Source: Charina bottae (taxonomy: Eukaryota > Chordata > Lepidosauria > Squamata > Charinaidae). Taken from it: a DNA stretch of 64,000 nucleotides. Below the pieces are notes generated by a model, which did no database searches, was not told where the DNA came from, and worked only from the letters and a program-made list of their open reading frames with translations. The stretch lies in NCBI GenBank assembly GCA_023362775.1, contig JALMGJ010000005.1, positions 70,548,963 to 70,612,962 on the forward strand. Direction: 5' to 3'. Both the position numbers and the translations under genes were made by a program. How positions within the stretch are numbered: the first letter of the stretch is position 1; each line of letters opens with the position of its first letter. Below are positions 47,095 through 59,843 of the stretch, piece by piece.

Positions 47095-47283
47095 CACCCA
47101 GCAACTCTGGGTTTCTGCATTTTGGTCTCAGCAGGTAGAAGCCCTCAGCTGATCTCGCCTGGATTCAGAATATAAGAAGTGCCATGCCTGCTTAGTATTT
47201 GGATAAGTGATCACCAAGGCTATAAATTAGATTAGGTAGTAAAAAAATAACTTGGAAGAAGTAACAGCAAGCCACTTCCAAAT
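47095..47283 (+). mobile_element. 5S-derived SINE remnant
   Basis: CAGCTGATCTCGCCTGGATT and CTGCTTAGTATTTGGATAAG are diverged 5S rRNA promoter-region segments, followed by AACAGCAAGCCACTTCCAAA of the SINE body. Confidence 0.55.
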
Positions 47284-47512
47284 TGTTTCAAAGGAAGACA
47301 GTGAGCTGTAGTGGTTAAAGTGTTAAGACTGGAACTGGGAAGATCCAGCTTCTAGTATACCTTTTGCCACAGAAGCTCACTAGATGACTTTGGGCCAGTC
47401 ACTCCCTCAGTCCAATCTATCTCACAGAATTGTTGTGAGATAAAATGGAAGGAGGGAGTACCATGAATGCCACATTGAGCTCTTGAATAAAAAGATGAGC
47501 TATCTTCCCTCT
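47284..47512 (+). mobile_element. tRNA-derived SINE remnant
   Basis: GTAGTGGTTAAAGTGTTAAG (box A-like), TTTGGGCCAGTCACTCCCTC, CTCACAGAATTGTTGTGAGA and TGAGCTCTTGAATAAAAAGA follow the order of a common amniote tRNA-SINE. Box B is decayed. Confidence 0.55.
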
Positions 47513-48059
47513 AAGGTAGGCCTGCACTGAATGCAGCCTGCCAAGCAGTCTTGTGCAGCCTGCTGACACTTTTTAAAAAGTAAATTTACAGCTGCTGCTG
47601 CCCCAAAAGGCATGCTGCCAAGCACCTCCTCACCATCGCTGCCAGTTGCAGCACTTCCAACGCTCTGCCAACCGCGGAACAGTTGATCAGCACTCCAGGT
47701 ATTTCTTTGCAGCCCACAAGGATTTTTAATTTATCAGTGTGGCCCTTTCCCTTCAACAAGTTGTGCAACTTGCTCTACGGGGTCCCCTCTAAGGGGTGTG
47801 CACACTACTTGTCAAACCCATGCACACAGAAAATGCATAACAGGTCTCAAACTCTGCTCACCTTTAGGAAAGCTGTTAAGATCTGACTTTTCCCTCAGGT
47901 ATTAGGGGCCAGTAGAGTGGAGTCCCTTTTTGGTTGTTTTCTTATGGTGCTTGGTCGCCATTTTATATTTTGCATTATATACTGTATATGTTTTCATGTT
48001 ATAAGGTTTGGGGTTATTGGTTTGTTTGGGGGTTTTTTTGGTTTATTGCTTGCTTTTTG

Positions 48060-48145
48060 TGGTTGTATGCTACCCAGAGTCACATTGTTTTGAGTTGGGC
48101 GGCCTTATAAATCTAATTAATAAATAATAAATAAATAAATAGAGT
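48060..48145 (+). mobile_element. CR1/L2-type LINE 3' end
   Basis: TGCTACCCAGAGTCACATTG, GAGTTGGGCGGCCTTATAAA and an (AATA)n tail. An (AAT)n microsatellite follows at 48176-48219. Confidence 0.6.
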
Positions 48146-48178
48146 GCACACAAAATTAAGTTACCCCAAAATAAAATT

Positions 48179-48219
<41 letters not shown>

Positions 48220-48470
48220 ATTTAGGCACCATAAAACTCCAGGCTTGCAACTTGTAAGGAATCCTGCAGAAGCCTTGGCACTGCAGCAGTGCGGACTAAA
48301 TGGGACCTCCAGGGGCAAGTGCCTTTTGGCCGGCACAGCAGGCAAGCAGTCTTTTCCCAGCCTTGCAGTTGCAGCCAACCTGCTCTGGATCAGGCCCAGT
48401 TAGAGACACTCGGAGCGTGACCCCAGAGCCTCCTACACACAAAAGAGAGCCTCCCTTCAAAAAAGGTACA

Positions 48471-49210
48471 CAGGTAGTCCTCGACTTACAACAGCAATTG
48501 GGACCGGAATTTCCATAGCTGAGCGATGCGGTCATAAAGCGTGGTCGCATTGCTTAGCAACAGCAATCCCTGCAGTCCCGGTTGCCATCATTAACTGAAT
48601 CCCATGGTTGTTATGTGAGGCAACTTCCTGCCAGCTTCCCACAACCAAAGTCAGTGGGAAAGCTGGCAGGAAGTTTCAAGTCCCAGGCCCGCAGGCAGTA
48701 AAGTAGCTGCTGCTGGGTACAAGGGGGTACGTGAGAGGTGTGGGTCGGGGAGGTTGCACGAGAGGCACAGTGCAGGGAGGGTCGGGGAGGGTGCGAGGGG
48801 GTGTGCAAGAGGCATGGCGCAGGGACGGTCAGGGAGGATGTACGAGAGGCACCACGTAGGTTGGGGAGGGTGCGCAAGGGTGCAAGAGAGTGAGCGAGGC
48901 GCGGGTCAGGGAGGGTGCATGAGAGGCACTGCGTGGGTGGGGGAGGGGGAAGTGTGAGGGGGTGTGCGAGAGGCTCTGCACATGTTGGGGAGGATGTGGG
49001 TCAGGTTCGCGGGGATGCGCAAGTAGCAAGCACAGTGCGAGTGCAAAGGGGCTGGGGGAGGGTGCACAGGTGAGGGAGACTTACTGCAGTATTTGCGACC
49101 TTCCCTACCGGCTTCCCCATTGACTTTCTGGGGAAGTCGGGGGGGGGGGGGAAGGTTGCAAATGGCGATCATGTGATCATTGGTTGCTTGACAACCAGTC
49201 ATAACGGGGG
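48471..49210. mobile_element. Tigger-like MITE expanded by an internal minisatellite
   Basis: It begins CAGGTAGTCCTCGACTTACA and contains the family blocks GTCATAAAGCGTGGTCGC and GGTTGCAAATGGCGATCATG. Between about 48720 and 49080 it carries irregular repeats of GGGAGGGTGCACGAGAGGC type and a 14-base G-rich run near 49140. The right inverted repeat is lost. Confidence 0.65.
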
Positions 49211-49291
49211 CAGTGGCCAGGAGTAAAAGATGACTTGAAGGCACAACTCTTAAGCATGTATGTGACCTAACCTAGTTTCTATATTTTAACT

Positions 49292-49598
49292 CAGGGTTTC
49301 TCAACCAGGGTTCCATGGAACCCTAGGGTCCCAAGAGAGGTCACTAGTGGTTCCCTGGGAGACCACGATTTATTTAAAAAATTATTTCAAATTCAGGCAA
49401 CTTCACATTAAAGAGGAGTTTCATTCTTTATTTTTAGTTTAAGAACACTGTTAATGCACATCTACAGGCCTACACATTAAACGAATATAATAATTTTGTA
49501 ACTTCTGGCCTATATTTGAGCCTGAATGTGCAGGGGTTCCCCGAGGCCTGAAAAATATTTCAAGGGTTCCTCCAGGGTCAAAAAGTTGAGAAAGGCTG
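49292..49598. mobile_element. hAT-Charlie-like MITE with 8-bp target duplication
   Basis: The ends CAGGGTTTCTCAACC and GTTGAGAAAGGCTG are inverted repeats. The flanks are TTTTAACT (49284-49291) and CTTTAACT (49599-49606), matching at 7 of 8 positions. The interior carries inverted copies of GGGTTCC. Confidence 0.8.
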
Positions 49599-49628
49599 CT
49601 TTAACTAATAAATATGTAAACATTTTAA

Positions 49629-49726
49629 TCTGTGGCTTGAATCATGTCAACTAGATTTCTATTTTCTTAGTAGAAACGTTTCTACTAAGAAAATAGAAAT
49701 CCAGTTGACATGATTCAAGCCACAGA
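49629..49726. repeat. 98-bp spacer-less palindrome of two Penelope-like ends
   Basis: The centre is AAACGTTT between 49677 and 49678. The arms (TCTGTGGCTTGAATCATGTC ... and its inverse) pair with one mismatch (49653/49702). Both arms are the same repeat end as at 41584-41633. The junction lies exactly where the hammerhead-like core would begin, so both copies lost it. Confidence 0.9.
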
Positions 49727-52183
49727 CTGTTCCACCTGGATGACTGAGAACCTTCATAAACATTTTAATGTTTTGCTATTGCATGTATTTGCGATTTACT
49801 CATATACTTATATTATGGTGCACAAATTTGTACTTGGTTTGGGAAAAGCTGCACAAAACAAATTTTTTGCACATGGCATGTCAGAAATTAGAAGGAATAT
49901 TGGATGAGACATAAATCTAACTAACAAACAGGTAAATAAAAGAGTGCTGTTATGGTCATTTAGTCACTAAGAGTTGAACTTCACTTGAGGGTATCTTTAT
50001 CTTTTCATGCATGTCATTTTATTTTAATCATGGTTTGCTCAATAAGACTCAATAGCTGGTTCACACAATATGCTAAGGCAAAACAACACAAAAGATATTA
50101 AGAATTAGTATATCAGTGTCAGCCAATGTTAAGATACTAACTGTTTATCTTTAAAACTCTGGGATTATGAATATCATTAAGGTGCTGTTGGCTTTGCAAA
50201 GCAGCTGGAGAATAAAAGTTTATTTAGACACTAATGTATTTTGCTGTATAGTGCAGCTTCCTATGATTGCTAAGCTCATTATAAGAATAGTTAAACACTA
50301 GGGCAGTATATTGACTACAATCTTCAGCATAGAACTTGACCAATACAGGCATCTTCTCCAGATCAATACAGGCTCAGCAAAATCAGTGTTCCTTATTTTA
50401 TCTAAGAAGTCAGACACACATGCTGTGAATGATCCAGTCAGAGCAACTACTTTCCTCGCATAATTCCCTGGAATCAGAATCAGAAACCAGTCAAGGGCCA
50501 CTTCAAATAAGAGTAACTACTGAGAAATTGTCCCACTGTGCAATGGCACATAGACATTTTATCTAAAAGGTTACACTGACTCTGAAGCGCACCTTCAAGG
50601 TTTTATATCTGGCAAAGGATGTCAAACCTAACTGTGTGCATGTTTTCTGTTCAGGTCTCCTCTTTTCAATCTTTATAGAAAGAGAGGGTAATCAGACTAA
50701 CAATATTTTTACTATTACTGTAGCAACAACTGAGTAAAATGATCTAATATAATAAGTACTGTATATTCTACCCATAAATTTGAAAGATAAACAGCTCTCC
50801 TGAAGGCACTACTACACTTTTCCAAAATGTCATTACACGTAAATATGTCTTGTTATACTAAGATGTTGATCTCTTTTGCACAGGCCTCACTTGGTAGACC
50901 ATTCTTCAGGCTTTATTCAGAATGTAATACACCATAACCAATGTTAAATGAATACACTTCCACTCAAAATGCTGCTTTACATCACTGTTTCACCACACAC
51001 CTCAACTCTGCCTCCGAAGGCACACCAGTCCCTGGGAGCATATTATAAAATATAAATTAAGTCAATTTTATGGGCAAACAAATATTGCTGCCCATAATGG
51101 TAGCAATTATACCACTGAATCAAGACCCTTTAATTCCAGCTTTTTACAGAAATCTGGCCTCCAGATTAAAAAAACTTTTAAAAATTTACAAGTTTAAGAC
51201 AGCTATAAGAAAAAGGCAGTGACTAGGATTTATGCATTTGTTTAGTTATTTGTCTCCACTGACTTTGACATCATCAATACACATAGATATTTGTTGTAAG
51301 GACCTAATATACAGGAGACCTGTAGCCTATGGGAATTGGAGGCTTTGGTTCTGGAGCTCCAGAAAATAACAAAAACATAATCATAATACACCAAAAATGC
51401 AAGGCCAATACTTTGTACAAACTTTTATTACGTCTGTCAGCAAAGTAATGTGCAAGAAGGGGATGATAATATACAGTCAGAATGCTACATCTCACTGGAA
51501 ACTGGATTGGTGGAGGCTGAATTTATATTTCTGTACATGCACAAAATGGCAGATAAATCAGAACTGCATGTCAAAAACTGCTTTTTATTACACATAACAA
51601 GTTCTGGCCTATTTATCAATTGTAGACACACAAAATCATAGATAACGAGATTGCAGATAATTATGTCCATCTATATGAAGAATGACTAGAAAATAGCAAT
51701 TCAAAGCCAGAGAGTAGCTCAGCTTAAACAAACTCTATCCAGATAGATGTTTAAACCCCAAATTTCGTAAGCCGTTATTGTTTATTGAATATTTATGATA
51801 TTTGTTCAAGACTTTCATTGCTTACTAAAAACTGGCCAAACTGCTTGCTCATATGATTTATATAAAATCATATAATATATATGAAAACATATATTAAAAA
51901 AATAGCAATCAACCTATGATGGATCCAAATCCCTCCCCCCCAAATCTTTCCTCTGGGCATGGCATATTTCCAGATATGTGCAGTCAAAAACTTAACTTAA
52001 TTTTCCTATGACAGCCTTATGCTAAATTGTTACTTTAGGAATCACCTGAAAGACACCTGATCAGGTCATCCAAGGCAAAACCCTATTGGATAAAACAGCT
52101 TGGACTTCAAAAGGCTGTTGATGAGTAAATGCCAGACCCTGGCGTGGAGTGAAAAGGAATCATCCTATAACTAAAGTCTAAGT

Positions 52184-52424
52184 CAGTGCTTTCCAAACTG
52201 CCGCCGGTGGCGACACACCAAAGGCGGCAGCAGTGGCGCAGGGGGGCGCGTGGCGGTGTGTGTGGTGGCGGCAGCGGCCTCGCTAAAATGTGGAAGCGCT
52301 GATGGCGCGCCACCGCCGCCGCCATGCACACCACTGCCGTTCACGCCCCCGCCGCCGCTTCATGACACACTAAGCTGTGTGTTGCGACACACTAAAGTGT
52401 CGCGACACAGTTTGGAAAACTATG
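52184..52424. mobile_element. hAT MITE with 8-bp target duplication
   Basis: GTCTAAGT at 52176-52183 and 52425-52432. Ends CAGTGCTTTCCAAACTG and CAGTTTGGAAAACTATG. Same family as 11095 and 21928, but with a distinct GC-rich interior. Confidence 0.88.
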
Positions 52425-53136
52425 GTCTAAGTAGTTCAGTGTGGTAAGCTTTAGTTAGTAAATTATTTTTTTATTTAAACTGCAACCAACCATTTCTGGT
52501 TCCCCCCCCCCCCCGTTAAATATTTCTTATTTAAGAAATATACTGAATTGGGAATTGGAGCTGATTTAGTCATTTTTTCTAGCATTGAGAGCATTCTTAC
52601 TCATGTGCCAGATTGCACACTTACTGAGTTCTTAAGGATAGGGAAGGAAAGCTCTAGAAAAAGGATCAGTCCTTTCACGAGGAATGACCCTTACGCCTTG
52701 ATTTTCAAGCTTAGGTTTAGCAGTTATTTACTTTGGAAGTTATATATGCAAAAGGTGCTGGCATCCTGTCCACTTCACAGGATTGGAGATGCACATGCCC
52801 CCAGTTTGTCACACATACTCTTTTCAAAACAGAATAAAACAAGTGCTTCAAAACTATGTATATTCCTTTGACTGAAAATTTAAAATTGAAGATCTGAAAC
52901 ATTTTGGGAGAAAAAAGGCCAATCACAGAATTATGATTTAACATCTAATTGCATCATCAATCATAATGTATACTTACTTTTCACCTCAGTTAACTGAGAT
53001 TCTGAAATCAAGGAGTAGCATTAAACATTTAGCAACTTATTTACTAGCAAAAAAAGCAATAACATGTCAAAATGTTATAGCAGAAAAAAGGCTGTTTTTC
53101 TTTTAAAGCAAGTATGAACATATGAATATTCCTAAC

Positions 53137-53296
53137 CTGTAAAATGATTCCTCCACATTATATCAGCGAAACTCATTGGTGGGCCACTGGGAGGGTAGTG
53201 TTTACCTTTAAGAGGTTCATGATCAGTCCTTATCATATCCATTAATGAGTTTTCCAAAGAGTGCAAGTTAAAAGTATCATAGGGCCGATTCCGGTC
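53137..53296 (-). CDS. CPEB4: CPEB4 exon: N-terminal regulatory region (160 bp)
   Basis: The exon starts at 53296 after CCTAG at a codon boundary and ends at 53137 before GTTAGG. It encodes DRNRPYDTFNLHSLENSLMD, MIRTDHEPLKGKHYPPSGPP and MSFADIMWRNHFT, plus one base. This is the linker region before the alternative exons of CPEB2-4. An internal AAAG|GTAAAC at 53206/53205 is a good donor, and its use would drop 69 nt (23 codons) in frame. The upstream large first exon with the Q-rich N-terminus is not in the window. Confidence 0.94.
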
Positions 53297-54182
53297 CTAG
53301 GAAAAAAAACAAAAAAACAAAAAAATAGGACTGTTATAAAATTGTCACTAAACAATGCAGACATTTAACACTTATTCCACTCATCACAAATTATTGTAGG
53401 ATTAGCAAAAATATGCAAAGCTCAAGTTAATAATACCTTTAAAAATGTTGAGAGCAGTAGGACATGTGAACAGGAGGCCCATACTTATCCTTCTCTAGAA
53501 ATGCAATTTACTCTAGCAAGTATAAATGTTCTGATAATGTATATTATTTTAACATGTTAGCACAAATGTACTTTTTCACTATCCAACTGCATTCTGAGGC
53601 AAAGCCTTCCATATATCTTATTTTCTCACACACTTATTGGGAAATCAAGTCATTCTAGACAGCATGATCTATTAAAGTGTACTACAGTTGTCCCAGTTGA
53701 CAAAGATTAAACAACTGACATCTAAATTATGTGATGTAACTGACATATATTCCCATGATCTAGAATGGAGCAAAGGAGACTACTCAATTCCTAATTAAAT
53801 GAGTTTGTGTCAGGGTGTGTGTATTTGAATTTCAGGTACACTGCAATTGTATTTCTCCCTCTTCAAAAGCATCAACTGCCATTCTAGAGGCTCTTCCAAG
53901 CTCAAAAGCACTTTGGAGAAAGGGACACAGTAGGCTGCAGCAGGTAACTTGTGAATGGTACATTACTTGCAATTTTCTGCATCCAAATCACAGTTTACAG
54001 TAGAACCCCTTATTTGTTCTTTAATCATACTGCTGTTTCTATGGAGGTTAAGAAGTCGAATGCTATACAGAAACAGATACTTAACCAAGATGGAATTTTA
54101 CATTTCAAAGTATATTGATAAACAGAAGCCAAGATACAAGGTAGCCAAGGAAATAAAATCATCCTAATCTGGAATATATCTT

Positions 54183-54852
54183 TTTTTATATATAAATTTT
54201 ATTAGGATTTTAAAATACATAGTTAAAAGTTAGAAACGAAAAAAGAAATAGAAATACAAAATATAGAAAAAGAAAAGAAAAAGTGTAGTAAAGTAAAAGA
54301 AAGAAAAGGATATGAAAAATAGGTAACTTCCAATCTATCTCTGGTCATGTAAATAAAAGAATCTGCCTTAAGTGTTGGTTTTTCATACAATAGATAGAAA
54401 TAATTCTTTGTCTAATATACTCTTTTATATTTAATCTACTCTTCAAAACCCCATGTAAGCTTCACCCCTCCTGCATTTCGCAAATAGTCCATCAATGGTT
54501 TCCACTCTTTGAGATATTGATAACTTGAGTTTTCTTTCAATAAACAAGTCAGTTTATCATTTTCTGCCATGTCCATCAATTTTAACATCCACTCTTGTAC
54601 TGTTGGTAGAGTCTGAGTTTTCCAAAATTGTGTATAAAGAAGTCTTGCTGCTGTTATCATATATTGTATAATTCTAACAAAATGTTTTTCTATTTGTAAA
54701 TCCAATATTCCCAACAGGAATAATTCTGGTTTAAACGGTATTTGTATTTGTAATATACTCTGCATCAACGTTATGTATTTGGATCCAGAATTTCTTTGCA
54801 ATCTTACATGTCCACGACATGTGGTAGAACGACCCCTCTTGTTTATTACATT
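54183..54852 (-). mobile_element. 5'-truncated L1 with 18-bp target duplication
   Basis: TAATCTGGAATATATCTT lies at 54165-54182 and 54853-54870. On the minus strand it codes for the C-terminus of L1 ORF2 (GSFYHMSWTCKIAKKFWIQI, then FKPELFLLGI ... AARLLYTQFWKTQTLPTVQE ... YLKEWKPLMDYL), with one frameshift near 54775 and a stop at 54436-54438. A T-rich 3' UTR follows. RT and endonuclease are missing. Confidence 0.9.
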
Positions 54853-55654
54853 TAATCTGGAATATATCTTGAAAATAATACTGTTTGCACCCAAGGAAAG
54901 GCTCTGCACTTTCTGCTTGCAAAATAAGGCAATTATTTTGATACAAAACCCTTGGGTAGAGCAAAATTGTGCAAACAACTTGAGAGCAGATAAACACACT
55001 GAAGCATGACAGAAGAATAAGCAGCATGCAGCAGCTCTTGAAAATCCTTGCCAGGGATATTTTATTTTTTAGTGCAAGAACACAGTGCACATAGAATTAA
55101 GTAATTAACACCCAAGAGACATTAACACTTTTTAAAAAAAATAAATAAACCCAGTTCATAACATTTGGACAAATACTTTCTTTTTGCTAAATTTTGATAT
55201 TCTCATCTTCCACAAGAAAATACAGCACTAGGCAACATTTACCAAGATCAACTTGAAAAAAGAAATGTAATTTTTTTCCTGATTCACACCATAACCGTAA
55301 ATTTATTTATTTATTTATACACACACACACACAAACACACTCACTATTCATTTAAGAGGAATTTATTTCTACATATATTTGAACTTGTAACTAATAACCT
55401 GAAATTGTTTACTGTTGGAAAGGAATATACACAGAGTTATTCCTTTTATCACATTTCCAATACTTGTTCTGCATGTTTGGCCATTCCCCCCAAATCTGAA
55501 CGATCTGACCACAGGAATGTCATTTTTCCTGCATATAAATTCCCAATTAAAGCAGTGCTGGTGGCACAAAACCCAAGTTTAGCAGCCAGGTGCATTTTCC
55601 AACAGCAACAACAAGGGTTGTAGGCAAGTATTCAGTGCTTGCTACTGATATAAG

Positions 55655-55985
55655 AGGGGCGTGGTGGCTTAGCAGGTAAGATGCCAGGCTTGTCGATCGG
55701 AAGATCACAAGTTCGGAGGTTCGAATCCCTAGCCCTGCGTGACGGAGTGAGCTCCCGCACTAGTCCCAGCTCTTGCCAACCTAGCAATTCGAAAGCATGC
55801 AAATGCAAGTAGATTAATAGGTACCACTTCGGTGGGTAGATAACAGCGTTCCACGCGCATCATACAGCCATATGACCGTGGAAGCGTCTTCGGACAACGC
55901 TGGCTCTTCAGCTAAGAGACAGAGATGAGCGCCGGCCCCTAGAGTCGGACACGACTGCACAAATGTGCGGGGGGAACCTTTACCT
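55655..55985 (+). mobile_element. Sauria-type SINE with 12-bp target duplication
   Basis: TACTGATATAAG at 55643-55654 and 55986-55997. Head with box A (GTGGCTTAGCAGGTAAG) and box B (GGTTCGAATCC), BovB-like end GTCGGACACGACTGCACAAA and tail GGGGGGAACCTTTACC. The only plus-strand copy in the window. Confidence 0.93.
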
Positions 55986-56089
55986 TACTGATATAAGCAG
56001 AGAAAATACAAAGGAATAGTTTTTATGATCATTAAACTGCCTAGCAAGTGACTGACAGGATTAAGATGGGGATTGTTCACATAGTCAAA

Positions 56090-56160
56090 TATTTTATTTA
56101 TTTATTTGTCATATTTCTCTACCGCCCATCTCGCATATGACGACTCTGGGCGGCTTTATA
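56090..56160 (-). mobile_element. CR1/L2-type LINE 3' end
   Basis: On the minus strand: AAGCCGCCCAGAGTCGTCAT, GAGATGGGCGGTAGAGAAAT, then an AATA tail. Confidence 0.6.
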
Positions 56161-57639
56161 CAGATGCAGCCAACTAGAAACTAAGACTATACACTGTTTT
56201 GGATGTGATCTGAAAGAGGTGTTCCTGAATACACAGAAGTATAAACAAAACACTTATCTGTGATTCATTAAAGCAACCATATCTATTTCCAGGTTCCCAT
56301 GCATTCAGAAACACTCTTTGGAGTTGGATCCAAAGCACGGCCCAGTCATATTAAAAGATGACTAGAAAAATTGAGATTAAATTTGCTGATAAAGGGATCT
56401 GAAAAATCTACCAGAGCAGTTCTGATTGAGGAAGAGCTTTTGTGAATGGGAAGAATGGATCACCCACAAGCCCCATGGAGTTCCACTGCCTCATGCTTAA
56501 AAACAGAAGTTTGCCAGATTATCTTGTGCCTTAGCTGAACCAGAAATAAATTTGTCCAAATGCACAGTGCACACAATGCTAAAATGGGATGTTGGAGCTG
56601 CTTTCAAAGAGGTACAGAATCTTCAGTATAAATACCCTGAAACAGCAGTTTAAAATTATCTGGTGAATTTGTAGCAGAGAAATAGTTCCTGTCAGTTTCC
56701 CAGGCTAGACAGTACAGTATTTCATAAACCATTGCTTGAAATACTGAGCTACACAGAAACGTTTTGTCCTGAAAGTGACCAACACCCCCTACACAAAAAA
56801 CAAATACTTTGTATTTGTTACAAGCATTTTTACAAAGAAAAAAAAGCTAAGACCAACAGTTTCACCATGAAAGAATTTATCCTTTTAGTATACTTACAGA
56901 ACTATATACATGAATATACAAAAGATAAAATATGAACAGATTTTAAACATACTCATTTCAGTTCAGTAGTTTTCCATTCAAAATAATGATAATCTCATTC
57001 ATAAAGCATTTTCCTGCCAATTAACTCTTTGGTGCCTTGCATAAAAATACAACAGCCAATAATGAAATTTATTATTAAAGAAGAAATGAATAAACTCCCT
57101 GTCAGACAAGCATTTAATGTATGGATGATCGATTCTGCAAATATCACTGCTTGAACTTTGCAAGTGGATCAAGGCATAATGCCCTTTAACCAACCACCCA
57201 ATTTAAGCTTGCCTTAGCTGTTCCTCCTTTGGGAAAGAGGGCAGAGGTAGCAGCCAACTGCATCAAAGACTGGAAGACCTTGGTGCACCTCTCCTCCTCT
57301 GGAAAATTATGCTGATTGTAGCTTCCTCCCAGAAAACTCTGAAGCTACCAGTCCAGCCCTGTGATTTACTGGTAAGAAAAGGCACTCAAGCTACCAACAT
57401 TTTTGCATAATCAAATTGTTTCTACAGTGAGCAATCAGAGGCCTCAGGGTGTTCTCAAACAGAGTATTATGGTTTTTCTCAGTTTACTCCAGCATTTGTG
57501 CTCAATAGTTGGTGATGGATATATAAAAGGAAATTTCCTAATCTCTGTGACATAGAATTTGACTTTATAGTTTAACGTTGTTTGAAAATGTTTTTTTCAC
57601 TATCTATGGCAATCTATTAGTAACTAGGGATTACGCTTA

Positions 57640-58016
57640 CAGGTAGCCTCATTTACCAACTCCCTCATTTAGCAACCATTCGAAGTTACGGTGGTGTAAA
57701 AAAATAGCTTTGCAACCAATCCTCACATTTACAACCATCGCAGCATCCCATGATCACCATTCGGGCACTTTGCAATTGTCACGGATTTATAACCATTGCA
57801 GCATCCCACGGTCAATGCTTGTGACAAGCAGAGTCAATAGAGAAGGGGGAAGTAAAATGTTAAGTTGCGGTCACGTGATGTTTCCCTTAACGATCGCAAT
57901 TATTCGCTTAACGACCAAATGGGAAGTGAGGTTGTAAGCCCATCGCAGTCACGCGATTTTCCACTTAGCGATGGAGTTGCCGGTCCCAACTGTGGTCGCT
58001 AAATGACGAATACCTG
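57640..58016. mobile_element. Tigger-like MITE, first of an adjacent pair
   Basis: The ends CAGGTAGCCTCATTTACCAA and CGCTAAATGACGAATACCTG are inverted repeats. The left flank is TA. The body has GCAGCATCCCATGATCACC-type repeats. Confidence 0.7.
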
Positions 58017-58018
58017 CA

Positions 58019-58615
58019 CAGGTAGTCTTCGCTTAATGACAATTGGGACCGGCAACTCCATCGCTAAGTGGAAAATCGCGTGATGTGTGATCGTGATCTG
58101 GGTGCTCGGGTGCCCGGCTTGTGATTACAACATTGCAGTGAGCCACAGTCATATGATGACCATTTGTGATCTTCCCTGCTGGCTTTCCACAAGCAAAGTC
58201 AATGGGGAAGTCAGCAGGTAAGGGCGCAAGTCACTCCCATAAGTCGCTCCTGCCACTTTTTCTCCTGAGGAGCTCCGTAGCACCCACCCACCCACCCACC
58301 TGCACTCTGTACCATGTGCCCACCTGCGCTCCATAGCACACGCCCACCCACACTCCATAGCATGTGCCCACCTGTGCACCTGCACCCCGTAGCGCCCTCC
58401 TGTGGCACTCCCCCACCCCCCACAGAACCCACGCACCCCCCGTGCTCCTTACCTGGGACTCCTGCCTCTTCCTGCTTAACGACCTGCACAGTCCTAGGGC
58501 TACGATGGCAACTGGGACTGCCAGGATTGCCGTTGCTAAGCAGTGCAGTCACATAACATCGCGCTTTCCAACCGCACCCCAGTCCCAATTGCCATTGTAA
58601 CCCAAGGACTACCTG
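58019..58615. mobile_element. Tigger-like MITE, second of an adjacent pair, with CCCACC expansion
   Basis: It begins CAGGTAGTCTTCGCTTAATG only 2 bp after the previous copy and ends CCCAAGGACTACCTG. The middle (58280-58450) is a C-rich irregular repeat (CACCCACCCACCTGC and related units), which creates the long ORFs seen on both strands there. Confidence 0.7.
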
Positions 58616-59843
58616 CAGTAAATAATAAAAGAGCAAAACCCAACCCAGTGTCATCCCAAAAGTTGGGAACTTTTCATGCATAGTCAAAAGGCGAGTGTAT
58701 CCTATAGAGATAAGTAACAAGGCCAAGAAATAGCACAGATGGTTGTTGTGGGTTTTCTGGGCTGTGCACAGATATAATAGCACAGATTCTCACAGGAGTT
58801 AAATGTATAGGATATTTAATTGCAATTCCTACAATTTTGTGTTGCTGGAAGTAAAAATAGCTTCAGCAGTGAGAGAACTAAGACAGGTACCTACAACCTG
58901 AGATTTTTAATTGTCTGTACTTCCTCTAATTGAGTTTAGCTTGAAAGTAAATACATAAGACTATTTTAAAAAATGAAAGTAAGTGATGAAGTTCCTGGTA
59001 AATAAATGCTTCCTTTTATCAGTCTTGGGAGGGAACAAGTAAAATACTTTCTATGGTGAAAATAAGTATTTTTCTCTTTTAATTAATTGCAGCTGTGCAT
59101 TTCTTCTCCCGGAGCTTAAGATAGAGAGGATTCTTCCTCAGACTCATGACAGCCATCCCTTTCACTTTAAAACTCAAAACAAGACCCTCTTCTCTCCTTC
59201 CTGACCCCCATACTACTGTCTTCCAGTTCCTGGTTCCCTAGTTTTTGTAGAGGCTATGATTTGTAGCCAATTGTTAACTGTTCCAAGCAATATTCTAAAA
59301 ATATTTCAAATATTCAATTATTTTTTCTTCCATTTATTTTTATATATTTTTCAATTATGACTGTTGACCTTTTTTGAAAACCTGTGCTTTTCCATTCACT
59401 GATCACCACCAGAGAAACTTGAAATTGAGGAAATCTAATGAATGCAATTTATTTCTGCAAGAGATTAAATATATTATAGATTATTTTCCCAGACTTTTTG
59501 TTGGACAAAAGAAAAAGTCATTATTCTTACTTCTTTGACTATGCGCCTATTAATTATCTAGCAGACTTGTACAATTGACTGAGCACTTACCAGTGGCATT
59601 TAAATTATGGTTATATTTAGTTCAGCACCAGGGTTTAGATAAAAATCTGCTCTCATATTCTCATTTATGAATTGTTTAAAAAGCTTACAAGCACTTTCTA
59701 TTCTGCAGATTTAATCCAGACCAGACTAAATTATTTTGCTGATAATTAAAAACTAATATCCAAAATAGCCCTAAACAGAGAAAAAGAAAAACCAAGGGAA
59801 GAGAAATCTCTGAATCTATATATCCTTGACTATGAAATATGTA

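Noticed and set aside
58211..58783. 190-codon minus-strand ORF
   Set aside because: Lies over the C-rich expansion in a MITE. The composition is Gly/Trp/Cys-rich repeat with no domain.
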